DNA from: Mucilaginibacter sp. L294
Lineage (GTDB): Bacteria; Bacteroidota; Bacteroidia; Sphingobacteriales; Sphingobacteriaceae
Assembly (NCBI RefSeq): GCF_001636615.1
Contig: NZ_LGEK01000043.1
Location: 1-40,622 of the forward strand
Direction of reading: 5' to 3'
DNA length: 40,622 bases
Shown here: positions 9,461 through 17,746 of the stretch, in pieces
How the letters are laid out: each line of letters opens with the position of its first letter
How positions within the stretch are numbered: position 1 is the first letter of the stretch
Program-made: the position numbers and the translations under genes
Notes under the pieces: model-generated
Databases searched by the model: none
What the model was told of the DNA's origin: nothing
What the model saw: only the letters and a program-made list of their open reading frames with translations

Positions 9461-9596
9461 GTGCCAAAAATACAGCTATTTACGATTTAAAAAATTATAA
9501 ATTAACAAAAGTAAAACAATAATTACCTTTAATATATTCCAATTATTAGTAATTAAATAGCTTACTTTGTAGGTTATAACAGAGTGAATATCATAC

Positions 9597-11528
9597 ATGC
9601 AGGTAACCGCCGGTGATTTTTTAAAACGCATCAACAATCCATCTGATTTAAAGCAATTTAAAGAGGATGACCTTGAGCAAATTTGCAACGAACTACGCCA
9701 ATACATTATTGATGTAGTATCGGTAAACGGGGGGCATTTTGCGGCCAGCCTGGGTACCGTAGAGCTTACCGTTGCCCTTCAATACGTATTAAATACCCCT
9801 TACGACCAATTGGTTTGGGACGTTGGCCACCAGGCTTACGGCCACAAAATACTTACCGGCCGCCGGGAAAACTTTCATACCAACCGAGTTTATCAAGGTT
9901 TAAGCGGGTTCCCAAAACGCACCGAGAGTATATTTGATACTTTTGGCGTAGGCCACTCTTCTACCTCTATATCCGCCGCTTTGGGTATGGCTGTGGCATC
10001 GCAATACAAAGGCGAAACCGACCGCCAGCACGTTGCCGTTATTGGCGATGGCGCCATGACCGCCGGCCTGGCTTTTGAAGCATTGAACCACGCCGGGATA
10101 GAAAACTCTAACATTTTGGTGATACTGAACGACAATAACATGTCGATAGACCCTAATGTTGGCGCACTGAAAGAGTACTTAACAGACATCACCACTTCAA
10201 AACCTTATAACCGTTTCCGCGATGATATTGCGACCGTTCTGACCAAGATATCATCAATGGGGCCGGATGCTTTTAAAATTGCCAAAAAGATAGAGAAAAG
10301 CATAAAGGGCACCTTGCTTAAACGCAGCAACTTTTTTGAAGCGCTTAAATTCAGGTATTTTGGCCCGGTTGACGGCCACGATGTAAAACACCTGGTTAAG
10401 TTACTACAGGACCTGCGCGATATACCAGGCCCTAAACTGCTACACTGTGTTACCGTAAAAGGTAAGGGTTATGCCCTGGCCGAAAAAGACCAGACCAAAT
10501 GGCATGCGCCCGGCTTGTTTGATAAAATAACCGGCGAAATAAAGAAGACCAAACACGATAAGCCACAGCCGCCTAAATATCAGGATGTTTTTGGCCATAC
10601 CATTATTGAACTTGCCGAGCAAAACTCAAAAATAATGGGCATTACGCCGGCCATGCCATCGGGTTGCTCATTGAACCTGATGATGAAGGCTATGCCTAAC
10701 CGCGCCTTTGATGTGGGTATTGCCGAGCAGCATGCCGTAACATTCAGCGCGGGTTTAGCTACACAGGGCTTAGTGCCCTTCTGTAACATATACTCCAGCT
10801 TTATGCAGCGGGCTTATGACCAGGTGATACATGATGTAGCCATACAAAAACTTAATGTTGTTTTTTGCCTTGACCGTGCCGGTTTTGCCGGTGCCGATGG
10901 CGCAACACACCATGGCGCCTATGATCTTGCTTACATGCGCTTTATCCCTAACATGACGGTATCTGCCCCTATGAATGAGGAAGAACTACGTAACCTGATG
11001 TACACCGCGCAGCTGGACAATATGGGGCCATTTGTAATACGCTACCCGCGTGGTAATGGTGTTATGGTTGATTGGCAACGCCCTATGAAAGCCATCCCGG
11101 TTGGTAAAGGCCGTACCGTATGCGATGGCGAGGAGGTTGCTGTTTTATCTATCGGCACTATTGGTAACGAAGCTGTAAAAGCTATTGCTAACCTAAATGC
11201 CGAGGGTTACTATCCGGCCCATTACGATCTGCGATTTGTAAAACCGCTTGATGAGGCTTTACTGCACGAAGTATTCAAAAAATTCAACCATGTTATTACG
11301 GTTGAGGATGGTTGCCTTGAAGGCGGCATGGGCAGCGCGGTATTAGAATTTATGGCCGATAATAAATACCAGGCAGATGTTGTACGCTTAGGCATCCCCG
11401 ATAAATTTATTGAGCACGGCGACCAGCCCGAACTTTGGGCCGAATGTGGTTATGATGCAGCTGGCATTGCTGCCGAAATAAAAAAACACGCTATAAAAAG
11501 GGATAACACGCATATTATAGCGTCATAA
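9597..11528 (+). CDS. dxs: 1-deoxy-D-xylulose-5-phosphate synthase
   Basis: This thiamine diphosphate enzyme condenses pyruvate and glyceraldehyde 3-phosphate to DXP, the entry step of the MEP isoprenoid pathway. The 643-residue protein shows the N-terminal DVGHQAYGHKIL, the thiamine-binding GDG (150-152) followed by LNDNNMSI about 26 residues later, the pyrimidine-domain DVGIAEQHAVTFSAGLA with the catalytic glutamate, GADGATHHGAYDLAY and IRYPRGNG, and a C-terminal transketolase domain with VEDGCLEGGMGSA. Length is full. The ATG at 9597 keeps the usual short leader before the first helix. It is monocistronic, ending in a very strong terminator. Confidence 0.96.
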   Translation: MQVTAGDFLKRINNPSDLKQFKEDDLEQICNELRQYIIDVVSVNGGHFAASLGTVELTVALQYVLNTPYDQLVWDVGHQAYGHKILTGRRENFHTNRVYQGLSGFPKRTESIFDTFGVGHSSTSISAALGMAVASQYKGETDRQHVAVIGDGAMTAGLAFEALNHAGIENSNILVILNDNNMSIDPNVGALKEYLTDITTSKPYNRFRDDIATVLTKISSMGPDAFKIAKKIEKSIKGTLLKRSNFFEALKFRYFGPVDGHDVKHLVKLLQDLRDIPGPKLLHCVTVKGKGYALAEKDQTKWHAPGLFDKITGEIKKTKHDKPQPPKYQDVFGHTIIELAEQNSKIMGITPAMPSGCSLNLMMKAMPNRAFDVGIAEQHAVTFSAGLATQGLVPFCNIYSSFMQRAYDQVIHDVAIQKLNVVFCLDRAGFAGADGATHHGAYDLAYMRFIPNMTVSAPMNEEELRNLMYTAQLDNMGPFVIRYPRGNGVMVDWQRPMKAIPVGKGRTVCDGEEVAVLSIGTIGNEAVKAIANLNAEGYYPAHYDLRFVKPLDEALLHEVFKKFNHVITVEDGCLEGGMGSAVLEFMADNKYQADVVRLGIPDKFIEHGDQPELWAECGYDAAGIAAEIKKHAIKRDNTHIIAS

Positions 11529-11543
11529 TATAAGATTACACTT

Positions 11544-11588
11544 TGCAAAAAACGCCCTTTATTGTTTTAATAAAGGGCGTTTTTTGCA
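11544..11588 (+). terminator. Strong intrinsic terminator after dxs
   Basis: A perfect 20-bp stem (arms 11544-11563 and 11569-11588) with a 5-base loop GTTTT. The GC core CGCCCTTTATT is flanked by A6 and T6 runs. It begins 15 bp after the dxs stop. Confidence 0.95.
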
Positions 11589-11646
11589 TTAACTTATTGA
11601 TACAATCCTGTTACAGTAAGCGCTCTTAGCAATTGAATTAAGCAAT

Positions 11647-11826
11647 GTTTGTTCCATTTTGAAATGGAACAAACGGAACAAATAGAACATGTTGATAATC
11701 AGCTTTTTAATACTGACAAAATCTTGTCAGTATCTCAACAAATACTTCATCATTACTACTTAATAAACTCATATACAGCAGTTTATTAAAATGCGATTTT
11801 TGTTCCACTTTTGGGAAACGGAACAA
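11647..11826. other. Cluster of four inverted repeats in a 590-bp gene-free stretch
   Basis: Between the dxs terminator and the M28 peptidase gene no credible coding frame exists. The first part holds four successive perfect hairpins: 11647-11674 (13-bp arms with TTGTTCCATTT, loop 2), 11711-11732 (TACTGACAA/TTGTCAGTA, loop 4), 11761-11788 (TAATAAAC/GTTTATTA, loop 12) and 11800-11826 (TTGTTCC/GGAACAA, loop 13). GGAACAAA-like words recur at 11666, 11675 and 11820. No promoter or T-tract was identified. It could be a structured RNA, a set of operator sites or the remnant of a mobile element. The rest (11830-12100) is AT-rich with only short spurious frames. Confidence 0.5.
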
Positions 11827-12102
11827 GAACCATTAACGGAAATAACAACAAAACAACGGCTTTCATTCGACTTTTTTCGCCCTCAGTCCGGCCTTTTTGG
11901 GATACCAATAAGCGAAAATGAACATATAGCTACTTTATCATAATATATTGATATATAGCTAATTGACAAATTAAAGCTTTTTCCATTTTGTTCTGAATGG
12001 GACGGCGTTTTTTTGACAAACGTGAGCTGAAAATTTACGATATCCTTATCACGCTTGTTTATACATAATGCGTTTAGCAATTGAAATATCAGGCATACTA
12101 AG

Positions 12103-12122
12103 CCCCCCTCTTAAGAAGGGGA
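12103..12122. repeat. CCCCTCTTAAGAAGGGG element
   Basis: A nearly palindromic stretch, CCCCCCTCTTAAGAAGGGGA, lies 54 bp beyond the M28 peptidase stop. It resembles the stem at 3222-3246. It is followed by no clear T-tract on either strand, so it is listed as a repeat rather than a terminator. Confidence 0.5.
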
Positions 12123-12175
12123 ACCCGCCTACCTTCCTGTTTGTCAATAGCTAAACAAGTTATAGATACAAAATT

Positions 12176-13750
12176 TTACTTGCCTGGTGCAGCGGGCGGT
12201 GGTGGTGGCAACGCCTTACGCGGTATCATGTCCTGCCTTTCGGATGTATTGTAAACAAAAGATGCTACAATAGTGGCCGCTTGCTTAAGGTCGTCTTCAC
12301 TTAAACGATCATAAGTATCCTGGTTGCTGTGATGGGTACGTGTACCGTAGTCCATAGAATCCTGGATGAACTGGAAGCCCGGCAGGCCAACCGCGTCAAA
12401 CGCCAGGTGATCGGTGCCGCCTGTGTTATTTACGGTAACCGTTGTGGCGCCAAGGTCTTTGAACGGCGCTAACCAAGCCTGGAAGATAGGTCCTGCCGCG
12501 CTATCGCCCTGCAGGTATATCCCGCGGATCTTACCGGTACCGTTATCAAGGTTGTAGTAAGCATCAAGCGTTTTTTGCTCGGGTTTTAGCTGCATGGTTT
12601 TAGGGTCGCCAAAGTGTGCGGCCACATACCCGCGCGAGCCAAATAGGCCCTGCTCTTCACTGCTCCATAAAGCAATACGAATGGTACGTTTTGGTTTATA
12701 GCCAATAGTTTTTAAAATACGCATAGCCTCCATCATTACTGCGCTGCCGGCAGCATTATCTGTTGCACCGGTTGCGCCATGCCATGAATCCAGGTGGCCA
12801 CCTATCATAATAACCTGCTCTTTTAGTTTTTTATCGGTACCGGGTATTTCGGCAACAACGTTATACCCCTGCAGATCTGAAGTAAAGAACTGTGTTTTGA
12901 TATCAGCCTCCAACGCTACCTTTTGCCCGGCTTTTACTAAACGCAAAATGCGCAAAAAGTCTTCGCCGCTGGTTTCCAGTTCGGGCGAAACAGCTTTGGC
13001 AGTATCCGCGTATGATGCACCGTTGGTGGTAAACACAGTACCATCAGTACCGCGGCCCTGGCTTAGTACCAGGCCAACTTTTTCATTAACCAAAAACTGG
13101 CTGATAGCGCCACGCAGTGTTATAGCTTTTCTACGGGCCAGCATTTGCGGGCTGTTAGGGTCAAAGGCGCTTCTGCGCTGGCCGCCTGCCTGTGGTTTAG
13201 CTGCTGCCATTTCGGCTAATTGCTCGTCGGTGTAACGCTCAAGATCCGGCTTGGCCGAACGCTTTAAAGTGTTTTGTGTATCAAAAATTACAATTTTACC
13301 GGCAAGTTTGCCTTTGTATTTATCCAGTTCGGCAACGCTATCGGCTTTTACCAAAACCACATCGCCTTTTATGGTGCCATTGGTACCGGGTGTCCAGGCT
13401 TTAGGGATGGCGATGATAGCATGGTAATAAGGTACGGTAATAGCAGCATAGTTTTTTTGAACTTCCCAGCCTTTGCCAAACTTGCCCCATGGCTCCGTTT
13501 TAGCGTTTACCATTCCCCAGGTTTTTAGCTGGTTAACGGCCCAATCCTGTGCGCGTTTTAACCCCGGCGACCCGGCTAAACGCGGCCCGGCAACATCGGT
13601 TAAATAAAAAGCGGTTTGCATTACCTGCGAGTGGTTCAGGCCCTCTTCTCGAATTTTTTGAACCGCGGCCTGGTCAACAGTTTCCTGCGCAAGGGCAGTA
13701 CCTGCTAAGCCGGTGATGGCCATACACGTGTAAAGTAATTTTAATTTCAT
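12176..13750 (-). CDS. Secreted M28 family zinc metallopeptidase (carboxypeptidase Q-like)
   Basis: The 524-residue protein starts with a Sec signal peptide (about 1-21, ending TALAQ). A PA-type domain is inserted around residues 100-290. The co-catalytic zinc site of M28 is complete: H319 in GGHLDSW, D331 in GATDNAAGS, E365/E366 in WSSEEQGLFGS, D402 in NLDNGTG and a histidine at 473/474 in RTHHSNQDTYD. Relatives are aminopeptidases or dipeptidases acting on exported peptides; here it would work in the periplasm or outside. The C-terminus is proline rich (LPPPPPAAPG). It is monocistronic, with a matching TAnnTTTG box 20 bp upstream of the ATG. Confidence 0.92.
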   Translation of the reverse strand: MKLKLLYTCMAITGLAGTALAQETVDQAAVQKIREEGLNHSQVMQTAFYLTDVAGPRLAGSPGLKRAQDWAVNQLKTWGMVNAKTEPWGKFGKGWEVQKNYAAITVPYYHAIIAIPKAWTPGTNGTIKGDVVLVKADSVAELDKYKGKLAGKIVIFDTQNTLKRSAKPDLERYTDEQLAEMAAAKPQAGGQRRSAFDPNSPQMLARRKAITLRGAISQFLVNEKVGLVLSQGRGTDGTVFTTNGASYADTAKAVSPELETSGEDFLRILRLVKAGQKVALEADIKTQFFTSDLQGYNVVAEIPGTDKKLKEQVIMIGGHLDSWHGATGATDNAAGSAVMMEAMRILKTIGYKPKRTIRIALWSSEEQGLFGSRGYVAAHFGDPKTMQLKPEQKTLDAYYNLDNGTGKIRGIYLQGDSAAGPIFQAWLAPFKDLGATTVTVNNTGGTDHLAFDAVGLPGFQFIQDSMDYGTRTHHSNQDTYDRLSEDDLKQAATIVASFVYNTSERQDMIPRKALPPPPPAAPGK

Positions 13751-13770
13751 AATGAGTCAGTTAGTTAGCA

Positions 13771-13778
13771 CAAACATA
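13771..13778 (-). promoter_or_regulatory. -7 box for the M28 peptidase gene
   Basis: The minus strand reads TATGTTTG, an exact TAnnTTTG match, 20 bases before the ATG at 13750. A TTTG occurs 14 bp further upstream, shorter than the usual 19-bp spacing, so only the -7 element is claimed. Confidence 0.55.
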
Positions 13779-13972
13779 TCTAATTAGAACTGCAAATTTC
13801 TTAAGTGCGATTTAACAAAGCTGTTACGCGTAATAATTAAGTTTGAGTTATATTGAATTAACCCTAACGGCGATTTACAGAGCATGCCCTGGAAGATGCG
13901 CCAGTTCAGTATTATCAGATAATGATGGCAACATCATCCGTTTTGAGGAAGGTGTATGGGTTGAAAATATGG

Positions 13973-14665
13973 TTAGTTAATCAGCAGCTTATACCCCCTG
14001 CCGTGCACATTAATGATCTCTACCGAAGGGTCTTCTTTTAAGTACTTACGTATCTTACTCAAAAAAACGTCCATACTACGGCCGTTAAAGTAATTATCAT
14101 CATGCCATATATTAAGCAAAGCTTCTTCGCGGGTTAACACCTCATTTTTTTTGATGCATAGTAAACGCAGCAACTCGGCCTCTTTAGTTGACAGCTTTTG
14201 CAATACATCGCCGTGAGTGATCAGTTGAGAGGTATAATCAAAACTGTAGATCCCCAGCTTAAATTGTGATGGTTTATCATCGCCCTTTTTCTCAGTAGTG
14301 TCAGATCTTTTTAACAGGGCGTTTATTCTGAGCAGAAGCTCTTCAATACGAAATGGTTTGGTGATATAATCGTCGCCGCCAAGGTTAAACGCCATGGTTT
14401 TATCCTCTATCATGGCTTTGGCGGTTGCAAAAATAATAGGCACCGTTCCGTTTATCTTGCGAATCTCTTTCCCTAAGGTAAAGCCATCCTTTTTGGGCAT
14501 CATTACATCCAATATCAGTAAATCGTACTGTTGTTTGGTAAATGCGCGCAGGCCTTCATCGCCATCTTTACAAAGCGTAACATCAAATTTCCCTTTCAGC
14601 TGCAGGTAATCCTGCAACAGCAGGCCCAGGTTTGGGTCGTCCTCAACGAGTAATATCTTCTTCAT
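13973..14665 (-). CDS. OmpR/PhoB-family response regulator
   Basis: The 230 residues consist of a receiver domain (acidic pair in LVEDDPN, phosphoacceptor D53 in LLILDVMMPKKDG, K103 in DDYITKPF) and a C-terminal winged helix (about 130-228) with LSTKEAELLRLLC and RSMDVFLSKIRKYL, typical of the OmpR/PhoB subfamily, which binds direct repeats spaced 10-11 bp as a dimer. The partner kinase gene lies just upstream on the same strand, separated by a 100-bp inverted-repeat spacer. A candidate target is the TTTTAACAAT tandem repeat at 16633 in front of the kinase gene. Confidence 0.94.
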   Translation of the reverse strand: MKKILLVEDDPNLGLLLQDYLQLKGKFDVTLCKDGDEGLRAFTKQQYDLLILDVMMPKKDGFTLGKEIRKINGTVPIIFATAKAMIEDKTMAFNLGGDDYITKPFRIEELLLRINALLKRSDTTEKKGDDKPSQFKLGIYSFDYTSQLITHGDVLQKLSTKEAELLRLLCIKKNEVLTREEALLNIWHDDNYFNGRSMDVFLSKIRKYLKEDPSVEIINVHGRGYKLLIN

Positions 14666-14673
14666 AATTGTGA

Positions 14674-14759
14674 CCGGATGTCGGGAAGACCGAAAGTCCG
14701 TAAGATTATTTTATGCTTTGTATGCTTTTCCGGGCTTTACCGACCTTCGGGCTTCCGGA
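14674..14759. repeat. Imperfect inverted repeat between kinase and regulator genes
   Basis: The left arm (14674-14704) reads CCGGATGTCGGGAAGACCG and onward; the right arm (14725-14759) is its imperfect complement with GGTCGGTAAAGCCCGG on the opposite strand. It fills nearly the whole 100-bp spacer between the sensor kinase stop and the regulator start. GACCGAAAGTCCG-like repeats are typical intergenic elements, not coding. Confidence 0.6.
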
Positions 14760-14765
14760 TTAATA

Positions 14766-16592
14766 TTATGCAATCGGAAATTTCAGCTCAAACTCCGAGC
14801 CTTTATCTTTTTCAGACCTAACGCCTATAATGCCATCAAGCCTTTTTACTATGGTGTTTACATAGCTTAAGCCAAGGCCAAAGCCCTTAACATCGTGCAG
14901 GTTTCCGGTTGGTATACGGTAAAACTGTTCAAATATTTTTGCCTGCTGGTCGCGGCTCATCCCTATTCCCTTATCAGCAACACGTATTACCACGTGCCCG
15001 TTTTTGTTTAACGTGCTTATGGCTATCTCTGGTGTATTGGCGCTGTATTTTATCGCATTATCTATCAGGTTGAACATTACATTACTAAAATGCAGTTCAT
15101 CTGCCTGTACTACCGGGTGTTCCGCATCAAGGCTAAGGGTGATAGCTGCATGGTACTTTTGCATTTTAAGCGCCATGCTATCCAGCACAATGGTAATCAT
15201 TTCATTTACATCAAGCGGCTTTTTATCCAGCTTAAAATCGTTCTTCTCTATGCGGGCAATGTTCAGCACACGTTCTATATGGCTGCCCAGGCGTACATTC
15301 TCTTCATAAATAACATTGGCCAGGCGTGCAACACGGGTTTTGTCTTCGGCTATTTCTTCATCTTTTAAAGCCTCACTGGCTATCATGATGGTTGATACCG
15401 GTGTTTTAAACTCATGTGTCATGTTATTAATGAAATCTATCTTCATTTCAGAGATCTTCTTTTGCTTCAGGATGGAGAAGATGGTATAACCAAAGCAAAA
15501 TATCAGCACAAACAACAAACCGCCGGTAGTACCTATGGTAGCCGTCATGTTACCTAATATAAATGAGCTTTTTTGCGGGAAGGCGATCTTTATCTTACCG
15601 GGGTCGTTGATCACCTCGTTACTAAAAATAGCCCTTTGATAGGTGTTGGCGGCAATAAACTCAGGCTTGGCGCCCTTGGTATCCATCGCGCTCGAGAAGA
15701 TCAGCGAATCGCTGTTGGCGGTGCTTACCTCATAGCTAAAAGGCAGGAATATCCCACGGTTATGCAATTCGGATCGCAGTAAAGTATCAATCCAGATACT
15801 GTTTAAGCGCTTCACAAGCGGCTCGTCAGATTTTCGGTACTCCTCGGCCAGGTTTTCAATTATATTTGGTTTTCTAACATTCTGCGGGGCGTTCTCCAGC
15901 GAATCGGCCTCCAGCATTTTTTTCACCTGTTTAAACTGCCTCTCTTTTTGTAACCGCTGTTGCTCCTGCACCCATAATGGGTTTAGGTTAGCTACAGATA
16001 TGATCTGCCTGCCAAATTGCGGGTCTACGTAAGTGTACCGCAGGGTATCATACTTATGCAGCCTTTGCTTAAAGGGGCGTGGTGCCGTTTTTACTATCTC
16101 GGGGATAAAGCGGCCATGCACCTCACCAAATTCGTCGGTATATTCTTCAATACGGATACGCAGGTTAACCGAACCCTGTTGTACTAAAGATGCCAATTCA
16201 TCATCCATCTTTTTATGCATGATCATTCGCTTCAGGCTATCGCGCAGCATAGCCAGCTTACGCTCGCGGCGGGTTTGCTTTTTCCTGATAAAAGTAGGGT
16301 CATCAATAATCCTTTTATTGCCGTTGATGCTTATCTCGGTTTTCTTATCTGCAATATCGATTGATTTTAAATTGTAGATGTGCGATTCCTGCGATTTGGT
16401 ATTCAAAAAGTTAAGGGCATCCTGCTTGGTAACTTTTGCTACTACGTTGTTTAATGCCTCGTTAACCGACCGGTTAAAAAGCTCGGATTGCATTTGGTAT
16501 GATTGCCGCAAAAAATATAATTGCATAACCACCACCCCCAAAAGGGCAAAACCCATTAAACCAATAATAAGCCCAATGCTTCTTCTTTTCAT
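14766..16592 (-). CDS. Membrane sensor histidine kinase with large periplasmic domain
   Basis: The 608-residue protein has TM1 (about 7-28), a long extracytoplasmic region (about 30-350, rich in charged residues and without a recognised domain), TM2 (about 352-373), HisKA with H393 in NMTHEFKTPVS, and an HATPase domain with N512 in FNLIDNAIKYS, ADKGIGM and KGFGLGLSYV. It would autophosphorylate and pass phosphate to the OmpR-type regulator encoded next. Length and architecture match Bacteroidota two-component sensors of unknown ligand. It is divergent from a secreted protein gene across 135 bp, which makes that protein a candidate target or partner. The start follows from the positively charged MKRRS before TM1. 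Confidence 0.93.
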   Translation of the reverse strand: MKRRSIGLIIGLMGFALLGVVVMQLYFLRQSYQMQSELFNRSVNEALNNVVAKVTKQDALNFLNTKSQESHIYNLKSIDIADKKTEISINGNKRIIDDPTFIRKKQTRRERKLAMLRDSLKRMIMHKKMDDELASLVQQGSVNLRIRIEEYTDEFGEVHGRFIPEIVKTAPRPFKQRLHKYDTLRYTYVDPQFGRQIISVANLNPLWVQEQQRLQKERQFKQVKKMLEADSLENAPQNVRKPNIIENLAEEYRKSDEPLVKRLNSIWIDTLLRSELHNRGIFLPFSYEVSTANSDSLIFSSAMDTKGAKPEFIAANTYQRAIFSNEVINDPGKIKIAFPQKSSFILGNMTATIGTTGGLLFVLIFCFGYTIFSILKQKKISEMKIDFINNMTHEFKTPVSTIMIASEALKDEEIAEDKTRVARLANVIYEENVRLGSHIERVLNIARIEKNDFKLDKKPLDVNEMITIVLDSMALKMQKYHAAITLSLDAEHPVVQADELHFSNVMFNLIDNAIKYSANTPEIAISTLNKNGHVVIRVADKGIGMSRDQQAKIFEQFYRIPTGNLHDVKGFGLGLSYVNTIVKRLDGIIGVRSEKDKGSEFELKFPIA

Positions 16593-16632
16593 GCAACAAC
16601 AAAAATATTTTAAATTATATGAGAATAATGCC

Positions 16633-16652
16633 TTTTAACAATTTTTAACAAT
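16633..16652. promoter_or_regulatory. Tandem TTTTAACAAT repeat, candidate response-regulator site
   Basis: TTTTAACAAT occurs twice head to tail with a 10-bp period, in the 135-bp region between the divergent sensor kinase gene and the secreted protein gene. OmpR/PhoB-type regulators bind such direct repeats; the adjacent regulator is of that type. This is inference from position and period only. Confidence 0.4.
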
Positions 16653-16692
16653 TTACCTTCGTTACATTAAGCTATTGATTAGCAAGAGTTTT

Positions 16693-16700
16693 TAAATTTG
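16693..16700 (+). promoter_or_regulatory. -7 box for the secreted protein gene
   Basis: TAAATTTG is an exact TAnnTTTG match, 27 bp before the ATG at 16728. A TTG lies 15 bp upstream, closer than usual. Confidence 0.55.
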
Positions 16701-16727
16701 CGCTACCAACTTAAATCAGCATAAACA

Positions 16728-17618
16728 ATGAAAAAATTTATAAAGCCCAGCTTCGAGTTTATATTCTCGGTTAGCCTGATCGCTATATTAGGCCTGCCCC
16801 CTTTGGTACTGGCCCAAAATCAAAAAAATATCGAGATAAAGATCATCAACAACGATACCACTGTTAATGGCAGGGATATTAAAAAGCTATCGGCGCAAGA
16901 GCGAAAAGAGGCCCTTGCAACTATTGGTGGTTTGCCAAACACGGTTAGCGTTTGGAGCAATGATAATAAAAGCAATAACCGCATTATTATTAAAAGGCAA
17001 ACCCAAACCAATGGCAATACCGATAATATTGACATTGAAAAGGACCTGAGCATGCTTGATGGTTCACCACTGAACGGTGGTAACGATAGCGCCCGCAAAG
17101 ATGTCAGGATCCGTTTAAAAAGGCTACAGGGTGCCGATAGCGCACAGGCATTTACCTACCGCTTTGATAACAGCCTGCCACCTATGGATATGAAAACCTT
17201 TAGCTTTGATATGCCTGCGCGCGGGCCACGATTTGAAAATAGCGGCCGTAATAGCCAGGTGTTTAACTACTCCAATACCGATAATGACGGCATTAGCACC
17301 AATATCAGCTTTAGGGTAACCGAGCCATCAAAAGAAAAATTAAAACGCATTACCGGTACAGAAAAAGCCGAATTGCATATAAATGATTTAAACTTAACCC
17401 CGGAATTTTCAACCGGTAAAACCAACCTCTCATTCAACCTGCCTGCAAAAACTATAGCCGATGTTAAATTTACCGATACAGAAGGCAACGTTTTATGGGC
17501 AGACAAAGCAACGGGCGGTAGCTTCAGCAAAAAAATAAGCCTGCCGCTAAACGGCGTTTACTACCTACAGGTAAAACAAGGGGCAAGCGTTGCTGTAAAA
17601 AAGATAGTTAAAGAATAA
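16728..17618 (+). CDS. Exported protein with a type IX-like C-terminal sorting domain
   Basis: The 296-residue protein has a signal peptide (about 1-29, hydrophobic core FSVSLIAILGLPPLVLA), then a hydrophilic, asparagine- and aspartate-rich middle region with no recognised domain. The last 70 or so residues look like a small beta sandwich: DVKFTDTEGNVLW, then LPLNGVYYLQVKQG and the basic end VAVKKIVKE. That pattern (a GVYYLQV-like strand followed by a lysine-rich final strand) is the type A C-terminal domain used for type IX secretion in Bacteroidota. It is not certain, since Sphingobacteriaceae also keep such domains in proteins without clear secretion data. The gene faces away from the two-component pair and may be its target. 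Confidence 0.65.
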   Translation: MKKFIKPSFEFIFSVSLIAILGLPPLVLAQNQKNIEIKIINNDTTVNGRDIKKLSAQERKEALATIGGLPNTVSVWSNDNKSNNRIIIKRQTQTNGNTDNIDIEKDLSMLDGSPLNGGNDSARKDVRIRLKRLQGADSAQAFTYRFDNSLPPMDMKTFSFDMPARGPRFENSGRNSQVFNYSNTDNDGISTNISFRVTEPSKEKLKRITGTEKAELHINDLNLTPEFSTGKTNLSFNLPAKTIADVKFTDTEGNVLWADKATGGSFSKKISLPLNGVYYLQVKQGASVAVKKIVKE

Positions 17619-17622
17619 TTAC

Positions 17623-17745
17623 TCAGTGCAGTTCATAGTTTGCAGCTGGCACAAATAACGTTATAAAGTAAAGGCCCCTCTAAAATAAGAAGGGCCTTTA
17701 TAATTTTTAAAATCTGCAAACTGCCTACCGGCAACTGCCAACTGA
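17623..17745. repeat. CAGTTGGCAGTTTGCAG inverted repeat around a terminator
   Basis: The left arm (17623-17651) reads TCAGTGCAGTTCATAGTTTG and onward; the right arm (17712-17745) carries CTGCAAACTGCC and CAACTGCCAACTG, its imperfect complement. The two arms enclose the shared terminator at 17669-17700. Confidence 0.6.
17669..17700. terminator. Bidirectional terminator between convergent genes
   Basis: A perfect 9-bp stem TAAAGGCCC/GGGCCTTTA with a 14-base loop lies between the stops of the exported protein (plus) and the DUF3127 gene (minus). A/T runs flank both sides, so it can serve both genes. Confidence 0.8.
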
Positions 17746-17746
17746 A

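Noticed and set aside
9476..9706. A 76-residue minus-strand open frame between scpA and dxs
   Set aside because: It overlaps the 5' end of dxs and has no ribosome-binding site or recognisable domain.
11883..12080. A 65-residue minus-strand open frame in the gap after dxs
   Set aside because: Composition and lack of any motif or start signal look like chance in AT-rich DNA.
13850..13980. A possible C-terminal gene fragment reading DNDGNIIRFEEGVWVENMV on the plus strand
   Set aside because: Only about 40 codons are open, no start or family could be identified, and the end overlaps the regulator gene; too weak to call a pseudogene.
16675..16700. A full TTG plus TAAATTTG promoter before the exported protein gene
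   Set aside because: The spacer is 15 bp rather than about 19, so only the -7 box is claimed.
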